Shown here piece by piece: positions 1-12,783 of a stretch of DNA of 64,000 bases. The stretch lies in NCBI GenBank assembly GCA_020086605.1, contig JACBWW010000017.1, positions 7,612,263 through 7,676,262 of the forward strand, read 5' to 3'. The translations under genes and the position numbers were made by a program. Positions within the stretch are counted from its first letter, which is position 1; every line of letters begins with the position of its first letter. Below the pieces are notes generated by a model. It was not told the DNA's origin and ran no database searches. It saw only the letters and a list, made by a program, of their open reading frames with translations. The DNA is from Lanius collurio. Taxonomy: Eukaryota > Chordata > Aves > Passeriformes > Laniidae.

Positions 1-165
1 CTGAGTTTTTATTTCTGAGAAATAACTGTTGTTTTAGCTTGCATCACTGCAGATATTATTAGTCATAAACCTATCCAGCTGTTATGTCTTATGTTCAATA
101 GTCAAAGAAAAATACCGATTAACCCTGTCATAAAATATTATCATTTCTAACTTTCCAGAACCAAT

Positions 166-230
166 CTTCCTTCCTTCCTTCCTTCCTTCCTTCCTTCCTT
201 CCTTCCTTCCTTCCTTCCTTCCTTCCTTCC
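166..230. repeat. (CTTC)n microsatellite
   Basis: About 16 uninterrupted copies of the tetranucleotide CTTC (GAAG on the other strand). The tract is pure and therefore likely to vary in length between individuals. It lies in otherwise unremarkable AT-rich DNA; bases 1-165 and 231-354 show nothing else. Confidence 0.97.
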
Positions 231-354
231 TAACATCCACATACCTCCTTTCCACCACAACTAAATTAAAAAAAAAAATAAACCTGCCTGATATCTCTGT
301 TTTATTTCACTCTAATTCACCCAAGGGATCTCTTAGCAAGACACTCAGTCATTG

Positions 355-520
355 TCCCTCAGAGGTGGGTTGTAGCACAGTTCTCCAGCCCTTGGAGCAC
401 CTCCTCTGGACTTTCTCCAACAGCTCCACGTCTTTGTGATGATGGGAACCCCAGAGCTGGAAGTGGGACCTCACAGGAGCAGAGCAGAGAGGGACAATCA
501 CCTCCCTCACCCTGCTGGTC
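355..520 (-). mobile_element. CR1 LINE fragment, reverse orientation
   Basis: Read on the minus strand this follows the end of the CR1 second ORF: a block like 'tctgctctgctcctgtgagg', then 'ccagctctgggg', then 'gtggagctgttggag' and 'gtccagaggagg'. The translated minus frame contains KDVELLEKVQRR, which resembles the C-terminal end of the CR1 reverse transcriptase protein. The copy lacks the CR1 3' tail and breaks off near 355, so it is a decayed internal fragment. It is not a working gene. Confidence 0.8.
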
Positions 521-859
521 ACGTGTCTTCTTCTCCCTGCCCCTGACTGAAGATTTTGGTACCCTGAAGTTTGTGATTCAGTTGATTTGACTGGATACAG
601 GCAGGGCAAGTTGGTTTGTTCATATTTATAATGATAATCAGACTGTTTTGTTAGGTGTAGAGCGTCCTTAATTTTTTGATGATTGAACCTTGCAACCGAG
701 AATAAAATTAAGAGTGCAAACAAACTGGGGTTTTTTCAGTCCAAATAGTCCCTCTCAGCTACTTTTATTTCCATTGAGAACTCGAGCCTTGTTGGAGGTA
801 TTACTCCTCTCTTTTCAAGCTTCAGTAACCAGAATGAGCAATCCCTTGCATGCTATGTT
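521..859. other. Noncoding DNA, nothing recognised
   Basis: Unique AT-rich sequence between a CR1 fragment and a poly(A)/purine tract. No open frame of note and no recognised repeat. The adjoining A run could be the tail of an old retrocopy, but no AATAAA signal lies just upstream, so I do not call one. Confidence 0.5.
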
Positions 860-1020
860 AAAAAAAAAAAAAAAAATGAAATAAGAAAAAGAAAAAAGAA
901 AAAAGAAAAAAGAAAGAAAAAAGAAAAAAGAAAATAAAAATTAAAGAAGAAAAGAAAAAAAGAAAAAAGAAAAAAGAAAAAAGAAAAAAGAAAAAAAAAG
1001 AAAAAGAAGGGGGGAAAAAG
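860..1020. repeat. Poly(A) followed by purine-only (GAAAAA)n tract
   Basis: A run of about 17 A leads into about 140 bases made almost entirely of A and G, mostly GAAAAA units with variants, ending in a short GGGG stretch. The plus strand is purine and the minus strand pyrimidine almost throughout. The minus-strand open frame made of Phe, Ser and Leu is only a by-product of this tract. Confidence 0.95.
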
Positions 1021-2957
1021 GAAGGAATAATTCCATTTTACTGCATATGAAAAATGTTTTAGGAAAATAATAATCTTTTCCAGTTGAAGCAGGAAAGGAA
1101 CTATCAATACATCAAATAGGAGAGTCAAGTTACATTTCACATTACAAATTGCCTACCCAGGAGCCATAAAATGAAAAATAATTGACTTTGATACCACAAA
1201 TCAGAATTTGACCCAGGCACTATGTGCAAGACTGAATTCTGAGACATTAAGCTGCAACTGAAAGGTTGTCAAAACTTTCAGAATTTAAACCTTCAGAGAA
1301 AGCATAGTCCAGTAGATATTACATTAAGATCCAGGAAACAGGTTCAGCCCTGCCATTCACCACACACTTCTAAGTGAGAGTTAATAAATCACTCTGTGTC
1401 AGAGGTAGGAGGGTGGATTATGTGCCACAGTGCCACTTGTGACAGTGCCTTCAGGTGCCAGGCTGCTGAGCACAATCCAGAGGCATCCAAACTGGAATTG
1501 CAGGAGGAGAAGAACTAAAACAGCCAGTCTTGCCCCCAGGAAAATGCTGGCTGGACAAAAAATAACCCTAAAGCAGGGTTGTCCCTGGAATTCTACTACT
1601 CTGGAGAATTTCAGTGTTTTATGCTCAACTGTAAGGACCTGCCTTCTCTTTATAGGGAATTCACAGATTTATGTGTGCTCCTGGAATTAAATAACTGAGT
1701 CCATTTTTTACATTAAAATCAAGCACACAAACAAAAATATTAAGTCCTAAAATAGAGAGGAATCCTTCCTGCCATGAAGGAAATGCTGCCTCTATTTACG
1801 TGGGAGGATGGCCAGAAGAATTTCCCCCTTAATGGTGAGAAACTCTGGCAGAATCCCAAAGATTGACTCTCTGTCTGTGCACAGGATCCTCCAGCCAAAA
1901 AGCTCCCAGCTCCTGAGGACTTGTCTGGTGTGGGGGAAGCAAATGTTTTCATTCTCTCCTTAAGGTGCTCCACTTTACATGAAATAATTCAGCATGAATT
2001 GGACCACTGAGAGAGAGAGAGATTAGTGAATGTGAGTTTGAGCCCCAGAGGCTGGTTACTTACTGGAGGAAAGGGAGAAAGGTTTCAGTCTGACTTCCAA
2101 TTAATATGTGTAATGTATGCATTCATCAGCACACGGTGGACACGCAGCTCCCTGTCTCCTGGGTGCATCAGCTAATCACAAATCCTATTCCTTTCTTCAG
2201 CATGGGCAACTGGTAATTAGCATGAATAACCAAAAAAATAGTGGCAGGAGGATTACAGAACACACCAGACTTCAGCCTAATGGTTAGGGAAGGTTTATGT
2301 GGTTTAGCTCTCCTAGGCTGAGACAAAATCTTGTCACTAGTTACAGGGTAAAAAGGAAAAAAAAAAAAAGGCCTCAACTTGCTGAACCTATAATTTCAGC
2401 AAAAAAAAATTCTTTCTGTATGTCTTTTCATTGGATGGGGAGAAATGATTGGTTTTTAAATCCTGACAGCACATAAATATGAATTATGTGCTTGCCTGCT
2501 CAGTGCCATCCAAATGTACATGGCTGTGGGCATGTCCCAAAGGAAGCATTTATCTGCTCATGGAAGCTGATTGCTGGAAGTGCAGTCACTTAAGGAACTC
2601 TTTCTGGTGGTTTAAAGGCTGCTGTTGGTTTCTGCTTGCTGCTTTCCCCAAGGCTGGTTCGTTGGGAACCAGAGGACTGGCTGATTTTCAGTGTGGAATA
2701 TGGGTTTTATACGCAAAATGTAGATATTTATAGCTTAAATATTTATATTTGAGCCAGCACCTTTGACTCCCTCTGACAGTGGAGATTGAGTCAATGGAAT
2801 CAGTGGATTGCATGACCAACTCACCCCTTGCCAAATAAATATCTAAAATAGATAAAATAAAGCATGTCCTGAAATAGCTCTCTCTCTTTCCCTGTTAACT
2901 ATAAAGGGAGACAAATTGGCCTTTTAAAAAAGAAAACACAGTTTTCACACGAGTTTT
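1021..2957. other. Noncoding DNA, nothing recognised
   Basis: About 1.9 kb of unique AT-rich sequence. It holds a short (GA)n run at 2008-2022 and A runs near 2358 and 2400. The open frames here are all under 90 codons, lack any recognisable domain and look like chance. Confidence 0.6.
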
Positions 2958-3003
2958 GCAGAGGTTTAGGTTGGATATCAGGAGAAAGCTCTTTTCCCAC
3001 AGG
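2958..3003 (+). mobile_element. Short CR1 scrap, forward orientation
   Basis: The block 'gaggtttaggttggatatca' followed by a degenerate 'ggagaaagctcttttcc' matches the CR1 segment that normally reads gattggatattaggaaaaa...ttc. Only some 45 bases are recognisable. It lies just left of a CR1 of opposite orientation and may be the relic of an older, otherwise erased copy. Confidence 0.6.
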
Positions 3004-3145
3004 GTTTCACTTCACATCACACCTAATAAAGAAGCTTTTACATGGTCAACCACCACTTCTTGCCTAAAGGGCAATCAAACACTTCCTCATCTTCACATTA
3101 CAGTCAGGAAAACAAAAAGCTTCAGAAAAGATCATGGGACCGAAT

Positions 3146-3475
3146 TTCACAGAATCCCAGAACCATTAAGGTTGAAAAAACCCTCAAAGACCATGGAGTC
3201 CAACTTGTGCACGATCCCAACCTTGTCACCAGCACTGAGTGCAATATCCAGGCATTCCCTGGAACCTCCAGGGACAGGGACTCCAAACCTCCCTGGGCAG
3301 CCCCTCTTGATGTTTAACAACCCTTTTGGTGAAAAAATTCTTTCTGTTGTCCAGCCTGAACGTGCCCTGTCACAGCTTGAGGCCAGGTCCTCTCTTCCTG
3401 TCGCTGGCTGCCTGGGAGAAGAGGCCAACCCACCCCTTGCTACATCTTCTTTTCAGGGAGTTATGGAAAGAGGTA
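3146..3475 (-). mobile_element. CR1 LINE 3' end, reverse orientation
   Basis: The left end shows the CR1 tail in reverse ('ttcacagaatcccagaacc', then 'attaaggttgaaaa'). Next come 'catggagtccaac', 'acctccagggacagggactc', 'ccctgggcagcc', 'cttgaggccaggtcctctc' and 'tgggagaagaggcc'. This is the CR1 group whose sense 3' end reads ...gtcttttccaaccttaatgattct. The copy is 5'-truncated at about 3475. Open frames on both strands across it are by-products of decayed CR1. Confidence 0.93.
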
Positions 3476-4504
3476 ATTTAGACTTCTGTCCTACAAATTA
3501 GGAGCAGTAAGTTCACCAAGTCTATTCCTTCTTTTTGTTATGCAGCCCTGCAGCTCATCAAAGGTGGTTTAGAAGACACTTTATTGAGTAATAAGCCATC
3601 ATGTGAAGAAGGTCCGATGCTTTCAGGTGTCAGGAAAATGAATATGGCCTTGTGGTTACTGTCAGACAGCTCTTCAGAAGAGCCCAGCAGCTCCTGCCAA
3701 AGAGTGATTACATGGGATTCATTTTAACAATGAAGGAGCTCAATTAAAGACCTTGATACATTCCAGCTCCTTTTCACAGAGTCTGTCACCAGCATGGGTC
3801 TCCACATTCATTGGCCTGTTTTCTTTGAAAAAGAGACCTTACCCTTCTGACTCTGACTGCACATTCAAATGTTCTGGTTTCAAGCAATCTCCACAGATGA
3901 AACCTGGAGTGGGAAGTGTTTTGTGATTAAAAAAGCCACAGAATTTTATTAAATGAACACAACAGACAGTGTGAATTTGCCCATTTCTTTGCAACAATCG
4001 CTCATTTAAATTATTATCCCTCAGATGTTGTAGAATGTAATAAAGTTTCAGGGGAAATCTCTCAATCAATAATTTTATCTTCCTTTAGCCTTTATAAGCT
4101 ACGATTGAATTGTCCAAACACTAAAATTTTAAGACCTTTAAATGAGACTGAAAGGGAATATCTTCTTGGAAAAAGAGGGACTGGAGCTATGGTGTTTATT
4201 TTTGGGGATGCAATTCCTGTCCTCCACCTAAAGGCTCCAGAACTGTAAATTTAGGTGTTGCAGTCCAGACTTCCACACAGGAGTTGGGTGCCCGAGCTCC
4301 TCTCCAGACACATCAATACAGACACCCATTGCAATACCAGCAGCCAGGTGGTATCCAAAAATTCTGCCTGGAGCTGACAGATAAAGCAGAGAACCTAAAT
4401 ACAATCTGTTGTCTTCTAGAAGGCCAGGCAAGACCCTGTAGGCCATCTCTGATGGCACTCAATACTTCTCTATGACAAACTGAGATACTTGGGAAGATTG
4501 TTCT
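3476..4504. other. Noncoding DNA, nothing recognised
   Basis: About 1 kb of unique sequence between two CR1 copies. No recognisable coding region, RNA gene or simple repeat of note. Confidence 0.55.
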
Positions 4505-5010
4505 CCTGTGCTGGCCACTGGTGAGGCTGAACCTCAAATCCTGGGATCAGCTCTGTGGCCCTCTTGAGAAGAAAGACTTTGAGGGGCTGGAGCATGTCCA
4601 GAGAAGGGAAGGGAGCTGTAGAAGGGTCTGGAGCTGAGGGAGCTGTGGGCTCTCAGCCTGGAGAAAAGGGGGAAGGAACCTTGTGGCTCTGCACAATGCC
4701 CTGACAGGAGGGGGCAACCAGCTGGGGGTCGGGCTCTGCTCCCAGGGAACAGGGACAGGAGGAGAGGGAACGGCCTTGAGTTGCACCAGGGGAGGTTTGG
4801 ATGGGATATTAGGAAATATTTCTTCATGGAAAGGTTTGTCAAGTCCTGACAGGCTGCCCAGGGCAGTGGTGGAGTCACATCCCTGGAGGGAATTAAAAGA
4901 GATGTGGCACTTGGGGACAGGGTACGGTGGTGGCCTTTGTGAGGCTTAGTTAATGGTTGACCTTGATGATTTTAAAAGTCTTTTCAAACCTTAACGACTC
5001 TGTGATTCTA
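4505..5010 (+). mobile_element. CR1 LINE 3' region, forward orientation
   Basis: About 500 bp covering the end of CR1 ORF2 and the 3' UTR: 'actggtgaggctgaacctc', 'ctggagcatgtccagagaag', 'cagcctggagaaaag', 'ggggaggtttggatgggata', 'aggctgcccagggcagtggt', 'ggttgaccttgatgat' and the end 'cttaacgactctgtgattct'. The frame is interrupted, so the element is dead. It belongs to the same 3'-end group as the copies at 3146, 32053 and 33725. Confidence 0.95.
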
Positions 5011-7051
5011 CAGACCCCAAAGGGAAGGAGGAGCATCCTCTGGAGCTCCTCTTCCCTTTGCAGTTGCTGCTGCTGGGACAGCTCAGACTAGTTAAAAGTT
5101 GTGATGGATGACACAAATCTCACCACACATTTCCACAATCCCATATCTCAGATGATGTACATCTGCCATGCAAAGCAGCAAAGTTGAAAAATTCATGTGT
5201 AGAGAATTTTGGTACTTAGATTATTTTTGGAATGAAGAAAAAAGTTTCTATACTGGAGATTCACCAAAACTTTCTAAGATACTACTTCTAACAAGACTGC
5301 ATTACGGGAAGACCCTGCTCTGTTCTTTAGAAATCTTCCTCTATTTTCTGGTTAAATTAATACTGCAAAAGAGACTTTCTCTAAAGGCAATTCTTTGAAC
5401 ATGGAGCTTTAGAGACTGCAGAGCAAGCCTGCTGTTCTGCCCCTTTTTAGGATAAGTGTTTGTTTTCAGCAACTTAGTTATATTGAAATATTAATAATTT
5501 TCACCTGAAATAAATTAGCGTAGCAAGTCCTATACGCTTGGTAGATAAGAGGTAGTGATGTCCAGCTAAGGGTCTGTCCCTTAAAAAAAGATAATTCAAT
5601 ATCAATATATAAGTATTTTAAAGATCTCCTTGAAGAGAAAGCCAAGGAAAATCAGGTTTCTTAATAGCCCCCATTTCAGAAAAGCTCTGAAGAAGCCATA
5701 TATTCTCATTGCATTAAACAACACAGTAGTATGAAGTTAAATAATTTGGGGTTTATCAGCCAGCACAACTTTATCTGTAATGGAGTACCACTTGGATTTT
5801 AAAATAAAAATATGATAAAATGCTTCTAGGTAATCTAATGAATTTCCTTATTAAAACGAATGCTCCTAACTTATGCATATGTATTAGCTTCCCCTGAGTA
5901 TTAAACTGTGCTCCTGAAATCTTAATTTCATTTCTCACATTGCACAAACAGGCAGAGTAATGATCCTCGGTATCCAAAGCAACTATCAAGGGGTAATAGC
6001 TGGCATATGGCTTATTTTTCACTCACTGTACTTCATGCTCTGAAAGTCCTTCCCCTTCCCTCTCAGCTGAAGGTTGGAGTCTGCTTGTTTACTCTCACAT
6101 ATTTGTGTTTCTCCAACAGGATTACTCACTTTACTAAGAAATTAACAGTTACCCATGTGAAACTAATTAAAATTAGAGCAGCATCTCTTCTGAGTGGTTC
6201 ACACTTATTAATTTGTTTCTGCGCCAAATCCAGTCCATATTTAATGTAATTGTAGAGAAAAGTGGATGTTCATGCTCTTAGAGGGATGTCTTCCAAAATT
6301 CATCTAAAGGAACGTTTTTCCTGAGCTTTGCTTCACCTTGGGTCATGCCTTCAGGTACAAAACTATCAGAGATTTATTAATTTAGGAGAGTGTATGAAAT
6401 TCTACTGGAAGTAACTATTTTTTTTTGTTTATTTTTTTTTGGGAAGAGGCATGGAACAGACATTAAACTCCTTCCTCTGTTTTTTTCTCTATCCCACACA
6501 CCAGTGGTCACCTTCTGCTCTGCTCTGCCACTGGAAGCAGCTTCCTCCAGAGCTCAGCTCATTCATCTGATGAATTTTTATGATTCCATGGAAGGGTTTA
6601 TTTCCTTCCATGGATGTCAAAGGCAGTGGCTGTTATAAGATTAGACCTCTACCTTTTAAAGGATTAAATTAGGACACATCTATCACATCTGGAGCTCTTC
6701 TCTCCTACTATGGGTGCCACAACCTCCCCAGAACATTCATTAAGCTGCACACTTTCACTGTGCCTTTGCATGTGCAAACTGGTGCTCTTTTACCTTTTTA
6801 ATGGGTATGGTTGGTCTTAAGAAAAAATGAAATACACTCCCAAAATAGCCAACCGACCAACCAAAAAACCCAACACAAAATTGATTGAAACTAGAGAACT
6901 TGTTTCAAGCTAGGGAACTGATTTTCCCTACTTTTCTAAGGAAGACTTGATTTCACTTCATCTCCTTATCCCCTGAGTATTTTGGGCCTTATCATTGGGA
7001 TAATCCTATGGGCCTACAGTAAAGGATTTAGTGCATTATAACATTATAGCA
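5011..7051. other. Noncoding DNA, nothing recognised
   Basis: About 2 kb of unique AT-rich sequence. Frames of 70-85 codons occur but none has a recognisable domain. A T-rich stretch lies near 6418-6440. Confidence 0.55.
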
Positions 7052-7553
7052 CATCCTGGAGTGGTGACAGGTTCATCACAACATAGAAGGGAGGTGGAGC
7101 TGCTGGAATTTGTCCAGAGGAGGCCGTAGAGCTGCTCCAAGGGCTGGAGTCCTTCTGTCCTGGAACCAGGCTGGGAGAGCTGGGGGTGCTCACCTGGAGA
7201 AGAAAAGGCTCCAGGGGGACCTCAGAGACCCTTTCCAGGCCCTAAAGGGGCTCCAAGAGAGCTGGAGAGGGACTGGGGACAAGGAGTGGAAGGACAGGAC
7301 AAAGGGGGAATGGCTTCAAACTGAAGAGGGGAAACTTCGTTTAGATTTTAGGAAGAATCTGTGAGGGTGGGGAGGCCCTGGCACAGGGTGCCCAGAGAAG
7401 CTGTGGCTGCCCCTGGAGCCCTGGAAGTGCCCAAGGCCAAGCTGGATGGAGCTTGGAGCCACCTGGGATAGTGGAGGGCATCCCTGCCCATGGCATGGGG
7501 TGACACTGGGTGATCTTTAAGGTCCTTTCCAACCCAATCCATTTCATGATTCC
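7052..7553 (+). mobile_element. CR1 LINE 3' region, forward orientation
   Basis: Clear CR1 landmarks in order: 'gtggagctgctgga', 'tgtccagaggaggcc', 'ctccaagggctggag', 'cacctggagaagaaaaggct', 'cccctggagccctggaagtg', 'atccctgcccatggcatggg', 'ggtcctttccaaccc' and the tail 'tcatgattcc'. It is the same subfamily as the reverse copy at 26393-26925. That subfamily has the 'ctgtggctgcccctgga' block and the 'gagccacctgggat' block. It is 5'-truncated and not coding. Confidence 0.96.
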
Positions 7554-8871
7554 CTGAATTTTTTGATTCTCTACTTTATCACTTCTGATCATTTTCTCCA
7601 TGCCATGGTGCCTTTATAGCCACAGGAGTTTTCCAGAGGCTGTTGCCAATTTGTTTGATGGAGTTTCATTTATACATTGCTCAGCATGAAGTTATATGAC
7701 CTCTGTATTTTCATGTAGATGTTGATATTTCTCCCCTTGTTTTTCAGTAAAATCACTTATGAATTCCCCCAACAAGTACAAACTGTGGCCACTAGGATGA
7801 AAATTGTAACATAAATCACCCTTGAAAGCATGAAAAGGAAAACTAAAAAAGAAAAAAAACTTATCAGTCCCACACATTGTTTTGATCATTGGGCAGATGC
7901 AGTGCATTTAAATTAGTTTATTCAAATTGTATGAAATCTCTGCTTTCCTAACTCTTTTGATGTCAGCCATAATAGGCTGTAGAAAAAAAATATCCTGTGC
8001 TTGGTTTGGAGCATTTTATTACCAAGTGCATAATGATTTTGGAGGAGCTGGATACTGAGAATGAATTACACTGGAGAGTAACTTGTAGAGTTTCTGCTTT
8101 ATAATTTTTGTATATTATGCTGCTTTAAGGGTAACTCAATAGCACTTTTGGTTTTGGTAGACATAATAACACCTCCAGGCAAGTGAGCCGTTTTTTTTCT
8201 ATCAAAAATACTTTCTTCTCAAGCAAAATATAATTCATTTCCTGCTTTACATTCCCAGGGTAACAGCATCTCACATTCAAGTGAAAAATAACATAGAAAA
8301 TGGCTTTCTGATTGAAGGAATCTGAGTAGTACAGATCCACCAAAACAGAATTGAGCTTTAGCAGGGCAAAAATTCACTCTGTGCTTTAAAGTGAGGGTAG
8401 AAGTGGCTGTATTTCAACCAGGTTTGTAAATGTCTCAGTCAAGAACCTGTGGGTGCCTCTCCTGCAGCTCTGCCACAGGCTTTCAAACACATATAAAGAG
8501 GGAGAAATCATGCTCTGGGCATTTCTGTGGGTATCTGTAACTACAGGAGGCACTTGGAGCCCAGGGAAATTTGCCACTGCTGCCCTGCTTGGCAAATACA
8601 AATTCAGGATGTTCCAATTTACCAGCACAAGCCTGATCTCTCAACCCTTTTGAAAGTGCAGAATAAATATACAAATTGTGTTTGTTACCTATAAGACTAA
8701 AAATAGAACAAAGGATGTGGCAAAAGCTCAGTAAATCCACTTCTGTTAACCCCAAATCATTATACTGTGATAGCAGCGAGAAGATTTCTGATTCTTTGTA
8801 CATGGAGTTTGAAGAGAAAACAAATTTAAATGACATCTTGACCTGTAGAGCTACTGGTGTTACAACAAATG
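7554..8871. other. Noncoding DNA, nothing recognised
   Basis: About 1.3 kb of unique AT-rich sequence with no recognisable gene or repeat. A 117-codon minus frame at 8483-8836 has no known domain and overlaps other unsupported frames on both strands. Confidence 0.55.
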
Positions 8872-8934
8872 CAAAATAAAATAAAACAACCCAAAATAAA
8901 ATAAAAATAAAAAAATTAAAAAAAAAAAAAAAAA
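8872..8934. repeat. A-rich (AAAAT)n low-complexity tract
   Basis: Irregular AAAAT/AAATA units ending in a run of about 16 A. It could be a former poly(A) tail that gained T substitutions, but no retrocopy body is recognisable on its left. Confidence 0.9.
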
Positions 8935-11900
8935 GAGTGGATGGAAGGCATCAATGCTGGAGAAGAAGTGATTTCACTGAAAATCTGATATATCAGGAAA
9001 TATTGAATTATTAAGTTTTTTTGCAAGTTCTGTACTCAAAGTGACAAAACTAAAAGGTATAAAAGCTAAACAGAAGTAAAAGTAATTTGTTTTTTGTACC
9101 ATCAGGTCTTGCTGAGGACAAAAAATAAAATGGCCTCATTTTTGTATAGCAACTGCAGAGAACTGAATGTTCCTTCTTGGACAATTTTTCAAGTAGAAAG
9201 ATTCATATCTTACTGAAAATTTCACCAATCTGCTTTTCTCTCTGATCCCCAGCCTGCAATCAAGCAAATTAGAGAGCTGTATGTTGTTACTATAGTAATA
9301 GATGTGCATTGCATGAAAAGAAACTGGGCAGTCTCAGATACATCTCTCCCAGGGAAAATGGAACACAATTTTTCATAATTTTGACCACCCAGTGCTTTTG
9401 TAGCTGTGGGTTCTAGGCAACGAATGTCCCCACATCAGTGCAAATGTTTTCCTACTCATTTGTCATTTTCAAAATGAGCAGGTATTTGAATCAAAGCTAA
9501 AAGTTGTTCCCAAATTGGTGGTGTAAGCAAGGAGACAGCACTGACAGTACAATTTACATTGACTTGTGCTAGACACATCTCAGTTTATTTGATGTTTTCC
9601 ATGCCAGCTTTGTTTCCAAGATTTGAATTGAATAAATGCAAAACGAAATAGAAATAAATTTACAGTTTGGTTTCTGATCTGCATTTCTTTACGTATACAC
9701 AGATGGATTTTGTCTGCATTTATATATATAATAGATCTGGGCTTCTGAATCTTCATGGAAAGTTTGTGCACTTAGATAGTTGTGCACATATACATAGCAG
9801 ATTATAAGGCTAAATTAATCTGGATTTAATTAAAATTAAAAACTACCACCATATCAAAAGAACTGAAATGTAATACAGCAATCCTTATTCTAAAAAATAA
9901 ATAAATAAGGATAATCTAAAAATATAATTTAATATACAATTTGAATGATAGGTAATTAATTAATTGCAAGTATGAGACAAGAGGACTGGAGGTGACAGTG
10001 AATTCCAGTCTTTATACCGAAACATGAACAAAAGCTCCTTCTGAGATATATTTTTGGTAAATATTGGCCCACCAGGACCGTGAACCCTTTTGGATTTGAG
10101 TGTCTGGCTTTGGCACTAAACACAGCAAAAGGCCTCAAACAGGGATTATTTCAGTATCCTGAAGTACAGGGTACTGAGTTTGTCTCCCCCTTTGTCCATC
10201 ACCCTTGTGAAAATAAAGATGTTTGGTTTACATTCACTTTTGGTTTTCCACGAGGAGAATGAGCTGAGCTGTGCAATGAAAGCCCTGCTGTGAGAACCCT
10301 CCCACATTAAGCAGCTGTCCCTCTCTCTGATCCCCCTCCCCTGTTTCAGAGCTCTGGCTCCCACAGCAGCCCCAATGCAGACCACAGAATAGAGATTTCC
10401 ATTTCTTTAAATGGTTCTTTGCAATCCTCATTTCCCAGATTTGCTCCCCTCTGCTGAAGGTCTAATTCAGAGCAATATTTACATTACAACAAATTTCCAA
10501 CGTCATGCCTGAGACACCTCCACCTGTTCTCATCCAAAGGCATGAGCAGCACCCTGTGGAGCCATCCCTAAATTCTTCCACCCTGCCTCCCTCTGTGTAG
10601 GTCAGATGTATCTCCCCTGACACAAATCTTGCACCCAAATCTCAGTGTCAAAGCAAGAAGGAGACCCAAAATGTTGCCTTGCTTCTGCAAGACACAAGAG
10701 GCCCATCTGCAATACTCAATCTGTGGTGTGATTATGTAGAAGGCAAGATTTGAACAGCACAGCTGTAAAAAATACTCTCTAAAATCTTTATTAGGGAAGG
10801 TATTTGCCCTGGCCTTCAGGATAAGATATCTTTATAGAGAAGTGACATCATCTCGCACTCTCTGCTAAAAGGAGCTTTCTGGTTGCCAAATTGCCTGCAT
10901 GAAGCAGCATATTGCTTACAGAGAAGCTGTCACTTCCACAAAGCTGTCACCAGAAAATGTGCCTGCGTGTTTGAGGAACGGAGGAAAACACAGCACACAA
11001 GTTCTGAGTGACGGCATCTGAGTGCTGGCTCTCCAAAAAGCTGTTCACTTCATGGTGCTCTGCTCTGAAGGTGTGCACAATGAGGCTTTGGGGCTTCTTC
11101 CTCAGCCTTTGGTGAAAACTATTTTTCACATCTCAGGTTCTAATTAAAAAAAAAATAAAAAAAAATAAAAAAAGGAGGGTGAGTTATGGTCGTTTCTTTT
11201 TTTTTTAATATTTTTTTTGGAAGGGATTTGTATTGTATTTGTAACTATGTTTTTAGCCTAGAAGACAAGGGGCCTTTTTTAATTGTCTAATCTGCCACAG
11301 ATTTCTTGTATAACCTTGATGGTCATGGTTTGGCTCTTTTTCCTTCTACATGCCCATCTTTACAGTAGGAAAAATGATTTTAGAGTCACAATTAAAATTA
11401 TTAGCAGTTGTAAGGGGTTTAGAAATGGAAGTGAAGGTGTCCAGAACAATTACTTAGAGCAATATCTTCATCTATTTAAGGTGTGTGGTTATTTGGTTCC
11501 GGATGTTGTTGATTGGGTTTTTTTTCCTTAAAAGGGCTCTCTTGGTTATCCTTATTTTTGTTTTCCAGTGATTTGAGGGAGACTTTCTGTTGTCAGCCTT
11601 TCATAGGTTTTGTTCTTAGTGTGAAGAAATTTCTGAGCTTTGCTGAGGACGTACCTTGCCAAAAAAAAGTGTTTTCCTTAGCACCTCTGCTTGATGTCCA
11701 CCTGACTGCCTGTCAAGGCATCTTGATGCTAAAGGGATGAGTAATGGAAAACTTTCAGTCAAAGCACAGTCTCACCAGAAAAATGGAAAAAATTTCCAGT
11801 ATCTCTTAGTTTGGTCTGTAAAATCAGTGGCCAAACCTCTCCTCAGTTGTACGAGGACTGCGTGAAATCAGAGACTGAGTCCCTGAAACTTCTGCATTAT

Positions 11901-12571
11901 ATCAGTAATTGAAGGTAACTAGGCCTTAGGCAGTAATGTAGTTCCACATTAAAAACTCATTTCCACTTAGTGACAAAGCTCCCATCTTTGTACATTAGCA
12001 GTAAAAAATACTATCAGCAAACATCTCTTTATGGACAATAATAACTTTGTAATAACTTTTTGCAGAAAATTCTAAGATTTGCTTATCGATGATGTTAGAG
12101 GTTGTTTCAGTATAAATTATTTGATGACCATGGTTCTGTGATTAAGGAACATAAACTCCAGTGTTTCCCATTTTAAACATGTCCTGCATTACCTTTAGCA
12201 TTTGTGTGGAATCAAAAATGTTAAACACAATTTGGGTGTTTATTTGCTGGAAGACAAAATTGTTGGGTTTGCTGAAGTACTTACTCAAGGCAGATAATAA
12301 AGACTGGAAAATAAAAGCTGTCATTTTTCCATGGCTGAAAACAACCATAGGACTGGTATGGAAAATAAGATTTGTCCCACCTGATTTTAGTCACTGGAAA
12401 TCAAACCTGTCATGTAAATTCCCTTTGAAGTCTTAGGGAGGGACAGATTTTTTCGGAATCAGTCCATAGCAAAATAAATATCTAAAGGGAAATCTGTGCC
12501 TTTCCACTGGTTCTGAAGGAGCTTGATCACTAGGTTAAACTAAATGACTAATCCTGAGATAAGTGAAGATT
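8935..12571. other. Noncoding DNA with minor A-rich tracts
   Basis: About 3.6 kb of unique AT-rich sequence. Minor simple repeats: (AAAT)n near 9893-9908 and an A-rich tract near 11143-11175. A good-looking splice acceptor ends at about 10350 (pyrimidine tract then CAG), but no matching donor or open exon follows convincingly. Nothing else recognised. Confidence 0.5.
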
Positions 12572-12783
12572 GATAGAATCACAGAATAGTTTGGGTTGGA
12601 AGGAGACCTCAAAAACCTTCTCATTCAATCCCCCTGCCACGGTCAGGGACACCTTCCACTATTCCAGGTTGCTCCATGTCTCATCCCGTCTGGCCTTGGA
12701 CACTTCCAGGGATCCAGGGGCAGCCCCAGCTTCTCTATTCCAGGGCCTCACCACCCTCACAGGGAAAAATTTCTTCAGTTCTG
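12572..12783 (-). mobile_element. CR1 LINE 3' end, reverse orientation
   Basis: Starts with 'tagaatcacagaatagtttg' and 'ggttggaaggagacc', then 'cagggacaccttccac', 'ggccttggacacttccaggg', 'atccaggggcagcc' and 'ctcaccaccctcacaggg'. It is 5'-truncated at about 12783, well short of the reverse-transcriptase region. Open frames over this span are by-products. Confidence 0.95.

Noticed and set aside
853..1140. Minus-strand 95-codon Phe-rich frame
   Set aside because: Translation of the (GAAAAA)n tract, no gene evidence.
2956..3501. 181-codon plus frame
   Set aside because: Runs across two CR1 pieces of opposite orientation, so it cannot be a real protein.
10325..10400. Good pyrimidine tract plus CAG at about 10350 as a splice acceptor
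   Set aside because: No donor with a sensible exon follows nearby and no frame is supported; kept only as a note.
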